NCBI GenBank assembly: GCA_013397115.1
Contig: VWZW01004694.1
Span: forward strand, 215,888 to 279,887
Direction: 5' to 3'
Length of the DNA stretch: 64,000 nt
Source: Edolisoma coerulescens
Taxonomy: Eukaryota > Chordata > Aves > Passeriformes > Campephagidae
Part shown: positions 24,248 to 37,304 of the stretch, piece by piece
Position numbering within the stretch: position 1 is the stretch's first letter
How the letters are laid out: each line of letters starts with the position of its first letter
The notes under the pieces: model-generated
Database searches by the model: none
What the model was told of the DNA's origin: nothing
The model's input: only the letters and a program-made list of their open reading frames with translations
Translations under genes and position numbers: made by a program

Positions 24248-25760
24248 ATCTGCTGACTCTGGTGCCGGGGATCATCGCTCCCGTTGCGGTACTGGCACTG
24301 CCCATGAGAGACCTCATCCCCCAGAGCTCCAGCAGTGACACGAACCTCACGGAGCCACTGGTGTGGAGTTCCTGGGGCTGCCCAGACTCTGGGGTTATTA
24401 ATTTGCAGAGGTACCTCACGGGGCTGTTTCCTTAGGGAGGGAGGAGAGCTGAAAAGCACCGCTGGGTGACAAGGGCACGTGTCCCCGGGCGCTGTCTGTC
24501 CTCTCCCCAGCCCGTCTGGAGTTGGGGTTGGCCTTCCCAGCTTGTCTGTGGTTGCCTCCTCTCCCCATGCAGCCCCTGGCTCCCACAGCTGTGAGTCAGG
24601 AGCTCCCCTGTTTGCACTTACAACAGGGAGGAGCCGCGTGGCAGTGGCAAACCTGCCGCGTCTGCTTGATCCACACCCGCATTGTCCTTGACGAGGAAGG
24701 AGCCTTCCAGTAACTCACCTTGCCAGCAAGAAATAGGATTTATTTAAGATTTTTTTTTTTTGTTAAGAGCAGCTGAGTTGCTTGGAATCAGTGCAGTGTT
24801 TAGTGACACCCAAGGAGGATGTACTTTTGTGAATTGAAAATGCTGCTTAATTGCTCAAGACGGCAGTTTATTCTTTCACATTATGGAATTTCAGTCTGTG
24901 TGAACCCAGCAATGTGGCTCTGAACTCATTATTTTGATTTCTTGCTCGCTGCCTTGACATAGTAGAAAGCATCTCTCCCTTGCAGAATGAAATGCCGAAT
25001 CTTTCTGTATCTAAATGAGATTAAATTAATACTGCATTCTGGGGAGCTCTTTTATAAAGAATCAGCAGCATTCTGCTCTTCTGCAGGATTGTGTTAATCA
25101 TCAGACACGAGTTGAAGGACTATGGCCACATAAAGCTGTGTAACAGGCCAGCAAAAAGCTGGAAAGTGCTGAAGGATAACTCAGGTATCTCTGGGAAGAG
25201 AAGCAGGCGGCAGGAACCCTGAGTCACAGAAATAAATGGAATTGACTGTACGTTTCCCAAACAGCAGTTGAATCCGACTGTTCTAAAGTAAAAATGGTTT
25301 TGTTTTCTCTTTCACATGTGACGTACAGTCCTTTTTTAGCTGCTTGTGCTTTTTAAACTATAGGGAATTGTGAATGACTTGCATGAATTTATAGTAAGTT
25401 TTGAGAGGCTTGAAAGCATTTTGGAGTGTAGGTACACACTGTGTGCGTGGTATACAACCAACTATTTTAAAGAAGCCTCTGTGTTTATTTAGATCCCAGC
25501 AGTTTGAGGCCCTTGCTCTCATTTCTGTAGTTACAGGTATGGTTAAGTTTGTTGTCTGCAAGGAGGAAATCTGGAGTCTCTTTTTCAACGCAATCTCAAT
25601 ATAATTTTATTAAAGCAGGTTTTAGGACAAGCAGGAGGTGAGGCGTAGGTCACTAGGTAAAAGCAAGCATGTTTTGAGAGCTTGAATTTGCAGTCTTCAT
25701 GTGTGTGACAAGTTTCTCATGGTACAACCACGTCACCAGAAGTACCACCTGCTTTATTTC

Positions 25761-26001
25761 ATGGAATCACAGAATGGTTTGGGTGGGAAGGGACCTTAAA
25801 GCCCATCCAGTGCCCTCCCTGCCATGGCAGGGACACCTCCCACTGTCCCAGGTTGCTCCAAGCCCCAGTGTCCAGCCTGGCCTTGGGCACTGCCAGGGAT
25901 CCAGGGGCAGCCACAGCTGCTCTGGGCACCCTGTGCCAGGGCCTCCCCACCCTCCCAGGGAAGAATTTCTTCCTGATACCTAAGAACCTGTCCAAATTCA
26001 G
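25761..26001 (-). repeat. CR1 LINE 3' fragment
   Basis: This is one of the longer copies, in - orientation. It starts 'atggaatcacagaatggttt' and extends through the 'gccagggatccaggggcagc', 'accctgtgccagggcctccc' and 'ggaagaatttcttcctgat' blocks. It therefore covers the CR1 3' UTR-proximal ~240 bases. Confidence 0.95.
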
Positions 26002-28670
26002 TCTTTCTCTTTCTCTACACGTCAATAATTTTATTGCACAGAGGATTTAAGCTGCACCACATAACTCTGTTCCTGAAACCACTTCTGCGTGCTTTGAAAG
26101 AAAACATAAAAACTAAGGAGGAGGATCTGCTCTTCGTGATAGAGTTCATTCATGTTGGTTAGAAGTCGTTCTGAATTTTGAAACGTGAGGTTTAACATCT
26201 CTTCTAAAACTTGTACCTTAGTGTGGGTAGCGGGATGCAAAATACTTAAACGTGGTTAAATTCCTGTAGCTTGGTGCCTTGTTTCTGGCTTCTGCACCAC
26301 CAGTGCTTTATCTTAGTTTTCTAACTTGCTGTGGCAAAAGCAGAGAGCTGTTAGATAAGGAGCTTTTAAAAATGAGACTTGTCAATAAGAAAACAGCTTG
26401 TAAGCCTTGCTTAGTCAGCCTTCAAATGGAATTGATTGGGAATTAATTTGTTACTAATAAAAGAAACTAAATACAGTTACCAGTTTGTCCAGGACTTTGT
26501 TTATAAGGTCCAATAGACTTCTCGTAGCTTTCTTGTTGTAAGTTCTGTTTTTATATCAAAGGACACAAATCATGAGTTCTTTGCTGCCCTACAAAGGTCA
26601 ACATCAGGATCCTCCTGTATCAGTCTGGGCTGGTGACTCTGGGGAGGAGAGCTTTGCCCAAAACCAGTAACTGCTGCTTTTTAGCTCACATGGGCCTTAC
26701 TCTCCCCTTTTTTCCTCCAAACTGGAGACTGTGAAGGTGTCTGCTGTCACATGTCTAAATGGAAGAGGATGTGCTGAAGAGGAAATATTGCCTGTGCACA
26801 TTCTGTGTCTCAAGCTGCACTCGTAACAGCATTGCCTATTGCCCCAGATCTTCAAGGATGAGACTTTCACAGGCTCTTAGCAGGAATAGTTGGCATAGTT
26901 TGCATGCAAAGATTTTTTTTTTTAAGTAAAATAAGTATAAATAATCCTTGACCAAAGCCCAAGTGGGTTTTGCAGCATTTTGGTCTTTTCCTTAGAGAAA
27001 TGAGGGGAAAGTGCTACTCTGGGAGGTAAGACTTTATCTATGGAATGTGCCCAGACATCCTCTTGTGACTCTTCCCTGGTGAACACGAAGCATCTGTGCT
27101 GTCTGCATCGAGCCCGGGAAGAGCAGGGAAGAGCTGGGATCAGAAGGAGCCGTGGTGTTTCTCTGAGGTTCACTGGGTCACCGTGGCCACCTCTGCTGTA
27201 CGCCCTGAGCTCTTCCAGCCCTAACAGGTGTCTCCCTGGAAATATGTGCCAGTGTTTGCTGTCTGCTGGGGAAGAACAGTGTTCCTTTGTTGCTGTTTGG
27301 AGACAGGAGGGAAGCCAGCCAAGTTCAGTGCTGCTTCATGGCAGAACATATCTCGGTGCTTTGAAGTTGTGTGCTTTTTAAAATGAGACCATCTAGGCTG
27401 CAGCTCTGCAATTCTTTCTTGCATTCACTGAAATGTGCTCCAGTTAGTAACACGTTCTTCTACTAAAATTTCTTCCATTAAAATTCTGTCCATTTTTTAA
27501 TCCTCTTTCTGTTACTGCTCTGATGTTTGGGAGAGAGCTGCTGGTTCTTCTCTATCCTTTTGAGAGACACACAGCAAACCCAAAAATTCTTCTAGTTAGT
27601 CATCTTCTTGGTCTCGGATGCCATCTCTTCCAAATACCTGGGCTCTAACTTTGGGCATAAAGACTGGACATCCCTTTAATTCCTAGGAGATAAAAGCAAA
27701 GATCTTGATGCAAGAAATATTGCCTGTCAAAATAAGTTAATAAGACCCTGGCAAAGGTGTTATTTCCTGGAGAGTGTTTAGCTGAACTTGATATTTTCCC
27801 CATTCCTTTCCTGAGAATCTCTGGCTCTGGGTGCAGTTGGTAGTTGAGAAAGATCAGGGTATTGGGGGATCCTGTGTGTAAGGGGGAGTTTGGGAGGAGG
27901 GTGTCAGAGGCAGTTGAGTGGTTTTGTGAAGTTTTTTGTTACTGAGCACTGATTAAACTCCATTCACTCGATGTTAGGATTCTCCTCTCTTCCATACAGT
28001 GGGAATTTGTCTCCTGCAGGAAGCACCGAGCACGTGATTGGGATGCTGCCACTGGGAGGATGATTTCTTATGGCTGGAAGTGCTTCTGATCATTCTTGAA
28101 ATAAATTGCTTTTATTTCCTGCTCTTGTCTTGCCAAATATCCTAAAGCTATATGTTCACCTTTCCCCAGCAGTATTGGGAGCTGTTGGGTAGAGCCAGTC
28201 CCCTGCTTCTGTTCCAGTTTCTCTGAAAGCAAAGAAGGAAAGCTTTAATGGGTAGTTTTTAATTTCCTTATTAGACAGTTCAGAATCCATATGGGAGAGA
28301 GATTCTGTGCTATCTGCATTCTTACTGCGTGGGGAAGATTTTACTTCACAGCTCTTCCCCTCTTAAACACCAGAGAGTCTGTAGTGAAGCTGTTTTATAG
28401 AGAAGGATGCTTAAATGGTACCGTGAGCACTTGGATGCTCAGGCTGTGAAGTCTGTCTTGCATGTGAGAATGTATAAAAGCTGTTACATTCTTCACTAGT
28501 GCACACCTTTCCAGGAAAATCATTGTAAATAAATATCTCAGTAACTCTTGCAGCTGTGGTTTGTGGCCTCAGCAACTATTTATTTTTGCTGTGGTTGCAA
28601 ATACTTGAGCATCTTTTTGTTCTCATTAGGCTGAAGATGGCTCCTGCTTGTTGGGATTTCTCCCAGGTAA

Positions 28671-28936
28671 CCTGCAGTGGGACAAGAGGAAACGGCCTCA
28701 AGCTGTGCCAGGGGAGGGGCAGGTTGGACATCAGGAGGAATTTCTTCCTGGAAAGGGTCATCAGGCATTAGAAAAGGCTGCTCAGGGAGCTGGTGGAGTC
28801 CCCATCCCTGGAGGTGTCCAAGGAAGGCCTGGACGTGGCACTCAGTGCTCTGGGCTGGTGACAAGGTGGGGGTCAGTCACAGGTTGGACTCGATGGTCTG
28901 GGAGATCTTTTCCAGCCCAAATGATTCTATGATTCC
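28671..28936 (+). repeat. CR1 LINE 3' fragment (older subfamily)
   Basis: A + oriented copy of about 265 bases. It includes 'ggacatcaggaggaatttct', 'ggtggagtccccatccctgg', 'ttggactcgatggtctggg' and the tail 'atgattctatgattcc'. The body differs from the 'cagctgtggctgcc' type and resembles the CR1 variants with 'ggttggactcgatg'. Confidence 0.92.
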
Positions 28937-29883
28937 CACTCAGACTATGATCTCTGCTGAGCTGCTCCAGGGTATGAGCTCCCCTGTTCCTCTGACCAGT
29001 CCAGAGGCTCTGGCCCGAGCAGTGGAATTTCAAGACTGAAAGTTGGCAGAGGGATGTGCAGATATTGCTGTTTTTCTACTGTTAAATATAATCTTTCTCA
29101 TGAACAGATTAATGCATAAAACCACTGGGCAGTTGTACACAGCAGCCTCTTGTCCCCCTGGCACAGATAAATAAATCCTAGTGGTGGATTTTGATCTCTT
29201 ATTCCCAGAAAACTGCTCAGCTCCTGCTCAGAAGAGGCTGCTGCTGTGTGGGTGCCTGCAGCCCTCACATGGCCCTGGCAAGGGCTGAAACTGCTTCCAG
29301 CTGCTTTGCTGGGCTTTGTATGGTGATTAGTTTATTTGAGAGCTGGGAGTGTGTTAAAAAGGTTCTATAATGCAAAATACTTGTCACTTAAAAATTGGAC
29401 TTGTATTTTCTGTGTTACGATGTTTTAACTCGAAATTTAAGGCAGTATTGCTATTTTAGATGTAACTATAAGCTCCAACAGAGCTCCTGTCTCTTTATAT
29501 ACTATTCTATACTTACTGAAAATATCTGAGAAGAACAGAGGAAAAGCAAAGCATGGGGGAGGTAATTGATTAGCACCCCTCCCCGTTGGAACAGGAATGA
29601 AGTTAAGGCATATTCTAGTTGTTGGTGTTCAGTAAGAAGCTTTCTCTTTAAGGTGTCATTTTTTATCCTGAACCTTCTCCTCTCTGGAGCCTGCTCCAGG
29701 ATCTGCTTGTGTCAGGCAGCACGGCCCTCCTTGTGCTCAGGCTGTGCCCGCTGTGCCCGCAGCCCAAGGCTGGGTCTGAGGGTGCCGGGTGTCACCGGGA
29801 GAGCTGCAGGTGCCCGGCAGGGCGCGTTTGGCTCCCCAGCCTGCCGGGGGTTCCTGCACTCCCACCGGGCCTGGCTGGGCACG

Positions 29884-30033
29884 GCTGCTCCCACCCTGCC
29901 CTCCTGCACCCAGCCTCTCCCACTCTGCCCTCCTGCAGCCCGGCCTCTCCCACCCTGCCCTCCTGCAGCCCGGGCTGCTCCCACCCTGCCCTCCTGCAGC
30001 CCAGCCTCTCTCACCCTGCCCTCCTGCAGCCCG
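29884..30033. repeat. 30-bp minisatellite, about five copies
   Basis: The tandem unit is about 30 bases, with the core 'ccaccctgccctcctgcagc' followed by 'ccggcctct' or 'ccgggctgct'. Five close copies are visible, then degenerate units to about 30080. Alternation between 'gcctctc' and 'ggctgctc' unit starts suggests a higher-order pattern. The period is a multiple of three, which keeps a frame open by chance. Confidence 0.9.
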
Positions 30034-30108
30034 GCCTCTGTCCCGGGGCTCCCGCTCAGCCCGGGCTGCTCCCTTGCTTCTCCAGCCGGTCAGCGTTCGT
30101 CAGCAACC

Positions 30109-30153
30109 GTCCGATTGTCCGATGTCCGATTGTCCGATGTCCGATTGTCCCAA
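30109..30153. repeat. 15-bp tandem repeat, three copies
   Basis: The unit 'gtccgattgtccgat' occurs twice exactly and a third time with the last three bases changed. Each unit is itself built from two near-copies of 'gtccgat'. It is CpG-containing, which is unusual for intronic tandem DNA. Confidence 0.95.
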
Positions 30154-31279
30154 GTCCGTGTGCAGGGAGCGGGGCTGAGCTCTGCTCCTGCCCCAGGAGC
30201 GTTCCCGAGCGGCCCCAGCCCGGATGCTCCCAAGGGCACCAGGAGCAGCAATCCCTTATCCCGAGACTTGGAGAGCCCAGTAACAAGGACAGTGCTCACA
30301 GCTCCAGCCAGGCTGTTTTTCATTAGGAGTAAGAAAAATGTGAAGCCCTAGGAATTTTGTCAAGGCTTTTGATATGTGAGTACTCAGTGTTCTGTAAGAG
30401 GAAAATAAACTTTGATTAAAGACTAAACTCTGTTCCAGAAACTCCCAGCACAATACGGAGAGGTTTGTTCAGGTACAAGGAGTGGGACCCGAGCTGGGTA
30501 TTTGCTTGAAGCCGCTTGCTGTGGCTTTCCGTGAGACTGTCATCCCTTTTGTGCAAGCTTGGAAGCTTCTGTGATTGCTTCTTGCCTGAACCTTGTTTTG
30601 GAACTTAGTACACGTAAATATTTATACAAATATTTAATGTTTATATGTAATACTTTGGTTGGACCTTTTAGAGCTTTTCTGTCACTAAAGTTTCTCATTG
30701 AAGGGGTGTGCTGTCACACTGTGAAGGTCAGAAAAATTTTATGGGCCGTAAAGTTGAGACTTTTCAAGCTCTGTGGGTATCTCATGACAAAAGTGAAGCT
30801 GCTTTTTTTCCTTGCTTTGAGGATAATCTTGTGCCATTAAGGAATGGGTTTTGATATTATTTGCTTTTAGGAACTTGACAGTGTGGATTTCTGTCCCATG
30901 TCTCCAAAAAGCAGACATTTGTGGAGCTGTGTACTGACAAGCAGAAAGACAAATTCGGAATGATCTGCTCTGGAAAGAGTCCAAGTGTTTTAATTTGTGT
31001 GTATGTAATTCTAGCATCTCTTCTAGAGCCAAGTCTGCCCTCCTTAGACTTGATGATAATGCTTAGCACACGGAGTGTTTTTATCTTGAAAGTACTGCAC
31101 AAACATGAACTAACCTGGCAGTTAAGCCTTAAACTTCCTTTTAGGTGACATTTACTCAGGTGTGAGAGCCACTGGCTGTGTCTGCATTGTCTGTAGTGTT
31201 AAATACAGGCCAGGAGCTCAGCTCAGGCTCCCGATCCTGGGCTCTCAGGCTCTGGCAAAAGAGTGCTAAAAATAAGAGT

Positions 31280-31548
31280 CCCAGAATCCAAGAATGGTTT
31301 GGATTGAAAGGGACCTTAAAAGCCCATCCAGTGCCAACCCCTGCCATGGGTAGGGACACCTTCCACTATTCCAGGTTGCTCCAAGCCCCACCCAGCCTTG
31401 GACACTTCCAGGGATGGGGAAGCCACAGCTTCTTTGGGCAACCAGTGCTGGGGCCTCACCACCCTTGGAGTAAAGGATTTCTTCCCAATATCCAATCCAA
31501 ACCTGCCCTCCTTCAACTTAAAACCATTCCCCTTGTCTGATACATAAA
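31280..31548 (-). repeat. CR1 LINE 3' fragment
   Basis: A - oriented copy of about 270 bases, from 'cccagaatccaagaatggtt' through 'gatggggaagccacagcttc' and 'aaggatttcttcccaatatc' to 'aaaaccattccccttgtctg'. It ends directly at the TA/CA microsatellite that follows. Confidence 0.95.
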
Positions 31549-31552
31549 AATA

Positions 31553-31590
31553 TCATATATATATATATATACACACACACACATCATATA
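31553..31590. repeat. (TA)n(CA)n microsatellite at CR1 edge
   Basis: A run of alternating TA is followed by CA units and then 'tcatatatgatat'. On either side lies a near-copy of 'ccttgtctgata' (31531 and 31604), so part of the CR1 edge appears duplicated around the microsatellite with a period near 70 bases. Confidence 0.9.
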
Positions 31591-32005
31591 TGATATAAAT
31601 CCCTCTTGTCTGATATATACATAAATAGCTACTGGTGGTTTCTCTGGGTGGTGGAGGAAAACTCAGATCACTTTTGGGTGTGAGTGGCTTGATGTGATCA
31701 GAAGCCCGGTGACCACATGGCAGCTCCCTCTCCGAGCTCGGCATCGGATCAATCCTCCCAGCGAGAGGCTTTAAATTTCCAGGGAGGTTGGAGCTGATGT
31801 CATTGCTGTGAAATGAGGCAGCAGTGAGCTCCTGCTTCCACTCACTCCGCTCGGGAACTGGATCCCAAAGCTTTTCTGGCATAATCCCATGTTCCAGAAA
31901 CCACGGAGCTGTCCTACTGTTGCTGCCATACCACTGGTAATTACTTAATCTCAGTCAGGCAAAGGGCAGAGTTTGGTGAGCAAAATAGTTGAAGGAAACA
32001 CAATT

Positions 32006-32168
32006 ATAGAATCAAAGAATTCCAGACTGGTTTGGGTTGGCAGGGACCTTAAAGCTCATCCAGTGCCACCCTCTGCAATGGGCAGGGACACCTTGCACTA
32101 CACCAGGATGCTGCAAGCCCAGTCCAGCCTGGCCTTGGACAGTCCTAGGGATGGGGCAGCCACAGCTT
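32006..32168 (-). repeat. CR1 LINE 3' fragment
   Basis: A - oriented copy from 'atagaatcaaagaattccag' through 'ggttggcagggaccttaaag' and 'gggcagggacaccttgcact' to 'gatggggcagccacagc'. It breaks off into a T-rich low-complexity stretch. Confidence 0.93.
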
Positions 32169-35100
32169 TTTCCCTTTTTCTTTTCTTAGTTTTAATTTTT
32201 TTATTATTATTATTTTTAAATATTTTTAATGTAAATTACTCTGCAGATACTTCTGTCAGGCCCTCCAGAGGCCCCGCTGCTGTTTTGCGTGGGGGGATTG
32301 GGCAGCTTAGGGCTGCTGTCATTGCCAGGGACAAGAGGACACGTCACGGGGTGTTAAGTCCTTGGGAACCGTTCCTGGCTCCCTCGGATTGGGGCGCAGC
32401 TTTAAAAACCTTTATCTTTGTGCTTTTGCTGAGGGTTATTGTTGCTTCCCTTAGTTCCCTTAGCAGAACAGGTGGCCTTTTTCTTTGGTGTCTTGGCAGA
32501 TTTCCTCTTAAGTCTTATTTTAGCGAGTTGAAAGAGGAAGAGGGCACAGGGTGCTTTTTGAAGCCATATTCACTGAGGATTTATTCCCACCAGCGTTGTG
32601 AAGTCTGGAATAGTTACTCTGGGATTCTTTGCTGTTTTGAAGCAATTACAGTTTCTTGGTTTCTCAGTTGTGAAGTGGAAGATGTTGTCCTGTAAAAGAA
32701 GAATATATCCAGGAGAAGCGTTGAAATAGAAAGAAGGATCACAGGTTTTATTCACTGCCCCAGGATTTATCCACTTTGTCTTGAGACAGGTTTTACAGGA
32801 GCTTGTGAGGGCATGGAAAGATGAAAACAAACATGGTCAGCTCTCTTCATCAGGAATAGTGGTGGTTGAACAGAATTTCTGCATGATGCATTTTGGGATT
32901 TATTAACCCCCTCATTCCCCCACCTCTGTCCGTCTTTCTGTAGCTTTGAGTGAAGCCTGTCCTGAAGTACCTGGTGAGCAGATGCAGAGATGCTCCACTG
33001 CTGCAATTAGATAATGTTTTTGCACACGTTTTCTGTAAGAACAGCTGAAGATGGGTGCAGCCTGTTCTTTTCAGTTATTACTAAATACATCTTAAAAGGC
33101 TTTGGGTTTTGTCAACAGTGTGAGCAGCAGAAAGGGAGACAGATGCTTGTGATGGGTTGCTCTGCGGGTGCCCGAGGGAAAACTGAGCACTGATTTTGCA
33201 GGTCTGGCTGTGTCACCTCTGTCAGGCCGTGTCTCTTTTTCCATTAGCTGCAGGACAATCTGAGTAATCAGATTCCCCAGTGAATCGGAGCTGGGGCACT
33301 TGCACTGTTTGCTCTTGTCTCAGTGTGTGATTCACTGAGTTTTGACTGGGACTTTGGGAGGGTGCCTTGCCTGGAGCTGTGAAGAACTGGGATTGCTTCT
33401 TAGGAGAAGCTGCAAGAAGAGGTGTTTGTTCCGAGTCTGTTCCACCTCCCTGTTTTCTAATTACGTGTTTGAATTTCTCCCTGCTCAGCTCACCTGTAAT
33501 AAATCAGACACCCACAGGTTACATGACCCTTGTCTCTGTCTCTTCTGATACAGGTCTTTAAATGATGTTTCCATTAAGGTTTTTAGCAAACATCTGCTGG
33601 AGGATTGCTTTTAAGGACCTAGCAGTGTTTGAACTCGGTTTTATTTCAGGTTCACCCAGCCCAGGTATTTTAGGATGCCCTGTGCAGGTGGCTGTAGGAC
33701 TGTAACTGTGACCTTCTTGAAGCTCTCCTGGTAACACATTTGATGTCATGCTATAAATAACTAGTGACTTTCCAAACATAATTAGTTTCTTTATTGTCCT
33801 CTGAATAATGTGTGAAGCAGGTGTGAGCTCCACATCCCCTTCCAGCAGGATTTCCAGTTTCAAGGGGCAGGTGCACCTTCTGCCTGTGCCTGAGCATCTC
33901 TTGCTTAAAAGGTGTTTTGGTACAGACCCTCCTTCCTGCCAGATGTGGGTGCAGAGCTGAGCTGGGCTCCCTTAGATGCTGGTTGCCACAATGGAGCTGA
34001 TTCCATGGAGCGATCCAAACACTTGGCTCTGTCTTTCAACCACATCCAAATTATCAGGGCTGAGTGTTTGAATACTTTAAGTACTTGCTGGGTACTGGTG
34101 GTTGGGACACTTCGCTGGGACTGAAAACGTTTTGTGCTTAAATTCTCCTGAACAAGCACATGGTGTGTGTGGACAGTGTGTCTTGATCTTCCAGCTGCTG
34201 GCCTGGAAGGAGCAGGGCAAGGCTGACACGGATGGAGTGGTGCAGTGCCTTGGGCAGCGGGACAGAAACGCTGCTGGAAGAAGACAAAATGATCCTGAGA
34301 GAACTGGCAGGAAAAGAAAGAAAGAAAGCTCAGAGAAATGGTGTTGAGAATAGTTGTTTTTGCCTTAGATCATAAGGCCGGATGAGATCATTTATGTGAG
34401 AAGACATCACTGTGGAGGCTGATTTAGCTGAGTAAAGTCTTGTTTGCTTGAGCTGAAATGGATTTTCAAAACCATTCTTTTCCTGCTTAGGTTGATCTTG
34501 TAGCCATCAGTTCTTGTTTCCTCCCTTGCCTGTTGGGTTGGGAAGCTGTGGAGCAAATGCAAATACTTGTGGATGTGATCTTGTTGCCTCTTGCCATCTG
34601 AAGAGAGCTTGAATTTGAACAGGAGATGTGATGGCTTTTTGAATCTGTTGTCATTTACTTAAAACTTCACTTAACATTTTCTGGCTTGTTGATGGATCAT
34701 TTACCACCCCTCCCTTCTTTTTTAAAGAAGGCTTCATAGTGGTCTAATTCCAACAGTGCTTTTCCTCAATGATCCAAACGCATTTTTCTCTCCCTCTTTT
34801 AAAAACCTCATAAATCCCAATACTCTAATTCTGCCCTATACTCTTCTGTGTCTGCTAAATACAGTCAGAAGTGTTAAGTGTGTTTTCATGCTTTCCTTTG
34901 CTGTCAGTACCAGTGAGCCATCTTGCTGTCAGTGATGCGTCTCACTACTTTTTGTTCCTTCAATCAAGGTTTATTTAGATTTTTGTTCTGCAGAAACTAC
35001 ACAAAATGCCTCCTGTTCCTGGTCTGTCCTTTCAGTTGCTCATCATCTGGGACATGGTTTGTGTGCTCTGTGGGTGAGAACCATGCTGATGGCTTGGTCA

Positions 35101-35278
35101 AGAACCTGTCGAGTACCAAAGACTTTTTCAAAAAGAGTTATCTTTAAGCATTTAAACACATTTTTTGTTACATATGTGGAGCTTTAGACTTGGAGAAACT
35201 TAATGTGTACAGAAAATACTGAAGTGTGTTGCAGTTCAGACATGTCTGGTTCTGCCATGAGAGGGATTTATTGTGTCT

Positions 35279-35444
35279 TGCCCAGAGCAGCTGTGGCTGC
35301 CCCATCCCTGGAGGTGTCCAAGGCCAGGCTGGACGGGGCTGGGAGCAGCGTGGGACAGTGGAAGGTGTCCCTGCCCCTGGCAGGGGTGGGACTGGATGGC
35401 CTTTAAAGTCCTTCCAACCCAAACCATTCTGGGATTCTGTGATG
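35279..35444 (+). repeat. CR1 LINE 3' fragment
   Basis: A + oriented copy from 'tgcccagagcagctgtggct' to 'accattctgggattctgtga'. It includes 'ggaggtgtccaaggccaggc' and 'ggaaggtgtccctgcccctg'. It is close in sequence to the copies at 13.5 and 21.3 kb. Confidence 0.94.
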
Positions 35445-36560
35445 CATTTGGGGATATGTCAGCAGATGAGATGAAGTCTGAGGCCTCCCTTTTTCTGACG
35501 GATCACGAAATGTTCTGGTACAATAATTTTCTTTAACACACACAGGTGATGGTTGTCTTGTAAAGTTTGTACAAAGGTTGTGTTGGCACCAGTGGGAGCT
35601 TTGAAGGATTGAAGGTGGTGTGCCCTAAATTCATGCTGTCCTTTAGACCCTAATTACCAGTGCACTTTGGCTCCATTCCCAGGAATGACCTGAATCTGAG
35701 GTGCTGGAAGGTGAACAGCATCTGGTGCTGGGAGATGTGATTTCCATGTACGGAGGTCCTTGTCCAAAATTAAATGGGCTTTCCATTTGTGTTTTACCTC
35801 TTGTAAAGTTTGGAGCATGGAGCTGCTTAATCAAACTGGGATTTCATTGAAGAATTCCTTGGCTGCTTCTCTCTTGGCTCAGATGTTCTTGCCCCCTTCT
35901 TCCTCCTTGTCTCCTTTCGCTGTGCCATCTGTCTGTCATCTGCTTTCTCATTTCTCTGACCTATTTATGAAATACGTTTGCACAACCCCTTTTGCAATGG
36001 CTGCAGAGGAGTGTTGGAATTGTGACCAGGCTTATTTCCTCTTCCCCTTTGTTCAGTTTGTCAGCTCCAACCCGTTGGATTTGGTGGATGTCTCTGGTCT
36101 TGTCCTAAATTTACGCGGTGGTTTCAAACCGGGGCTGTGCAGAGAATTTTCTGGTCATGGCAAGGCAGGACACGGCAGCAGCATAAACCTCGGAGGCTGG
36201 GATTTGTCTGAGTCCTGGCAGGAGGTGGAGTCGGGTTTGGGTTGCAGCTCTTGCTTGTCAGAGTTCAACTCTCACAAAGAGGAACTTTATTTCCGAGGCT
36301 GTGGACAGTGATTTCATTGTCCCAGAACTGCGGGCATGAAGGGGCGCATTGAGGCGCTGTCACCAGTCCAGGTTCTGAGTCCACACCTGTCGAGGGGCAG
36401 CAGCAGTCTCAGCTCCTGGTTCTCCCCTTTCTCATGTGGAAGGATTAAGGCTTGGATTTGCTGCAGCTGGTCTCAGACTCGGCCCAACAGCAAACTCTGG
36501 AAGCAGCAGGATCGCTGGTGGCACACACGGGATGAGACACCGCGTGGATGGGCCTCCTTT

Positions 36561-36822
36561 TGTAGAATCCTGGAATGGTAGGGCTGGAAGGGACCTTAAA
36601 GCCCATCTCGTTCCACCCCCTGCCATAGGCAGGGACACCTTCCACTGTCCCAGGCTGCTCCAAGCCTCGTCCAACCTGGCCTTGGACACTGCCAGGGATC
36701 CAGGGGCAGCCACAGCTTCTCTGGGCAACCTGTGCCAGGGCCTCACCACTCTTAGAGTAAAGAATTTCTTCCTAATATCCAACCTGAACCTGCTCTCCTT
36801 CAGCTTAAGGCTGTTTCTTCCT
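36561..36822 (-). repeat. CR1 LINE 3' fragment
   Basis: A - oriented copy of about 260 bases, from 'tgtagaatcctggaatggta' to 'ctctccttcagcttaaggct'. The 'gggaccttaaagcccatctc' and 'taaagaatttcttcctaata' blocks are intact. Confidence 0.95.
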
Positions 36823-37304
36823 CTTCCTTACGTATTCCGGAAAGAAAAGGTAAATTGCCTACAGTCCCCCAAATCTCCCTGTAGTACCTGTTCAAGGTAA
36901 AGTAGGAGCTTAATAACTTGGCATGTTCCAGTCCAGGACCTCGTGTCCCACCTGGCAGCTCATCTGGCAGGGAGGGAGTGCTCTGAGTTGGAGATATTTG
37001 TATGCCTTTTAAAAACGGTTGAAAAGATCTTAATATAATTGGGTCTGGACGGTGCCATACACATAGGGAACAAAGCAGCAGGGTTGGATTTGTTCTGGAA
37101 AGGGCATTTTATTGTCCACACTTTTCTGCTTGAGATAGCAAAGAAAAAAAACAGGGAGAGGGAGGAGGACACAGCAGTGGTGATAAGGCGGCTCCCCTTC
37201 GGTTTCCTGCCTGCGCAGTGGGAGTGGATCTGTCCTGCCAGTGATGGATCTGAGGATCTCTGTTCACACATTTACATACATTCAGTTCCAAACAATCGTA
37301 AACT

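Larger units (their letters stand above)
29700..30260. other. GC-rich intronic block containing two minisatellites
   Basis: A markedly GC-rich, C-rich interval stands out inside T-rich intron. It contains the 30-bp and 15-bp tandem repeats annotated separately and a scatter of CpGs. A 261-codon open frame crosses it (29566-30351), but its translation is Pro/Cys/Ser repeats generated by the minisatellite and I do not regard it as a gene. Such blocks can be regulatory or simply GC-biased repeat expansions. Confidence 0.6.

Noticed and set aside
29566..30351. 261-codon open frame with Pro/Cys/Ser repeats
   Set aside because: The repeats arise from the 30-bp minisatellite, whose period is a multiple of three. 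Other frames through it are also open (205 and 129 codons).
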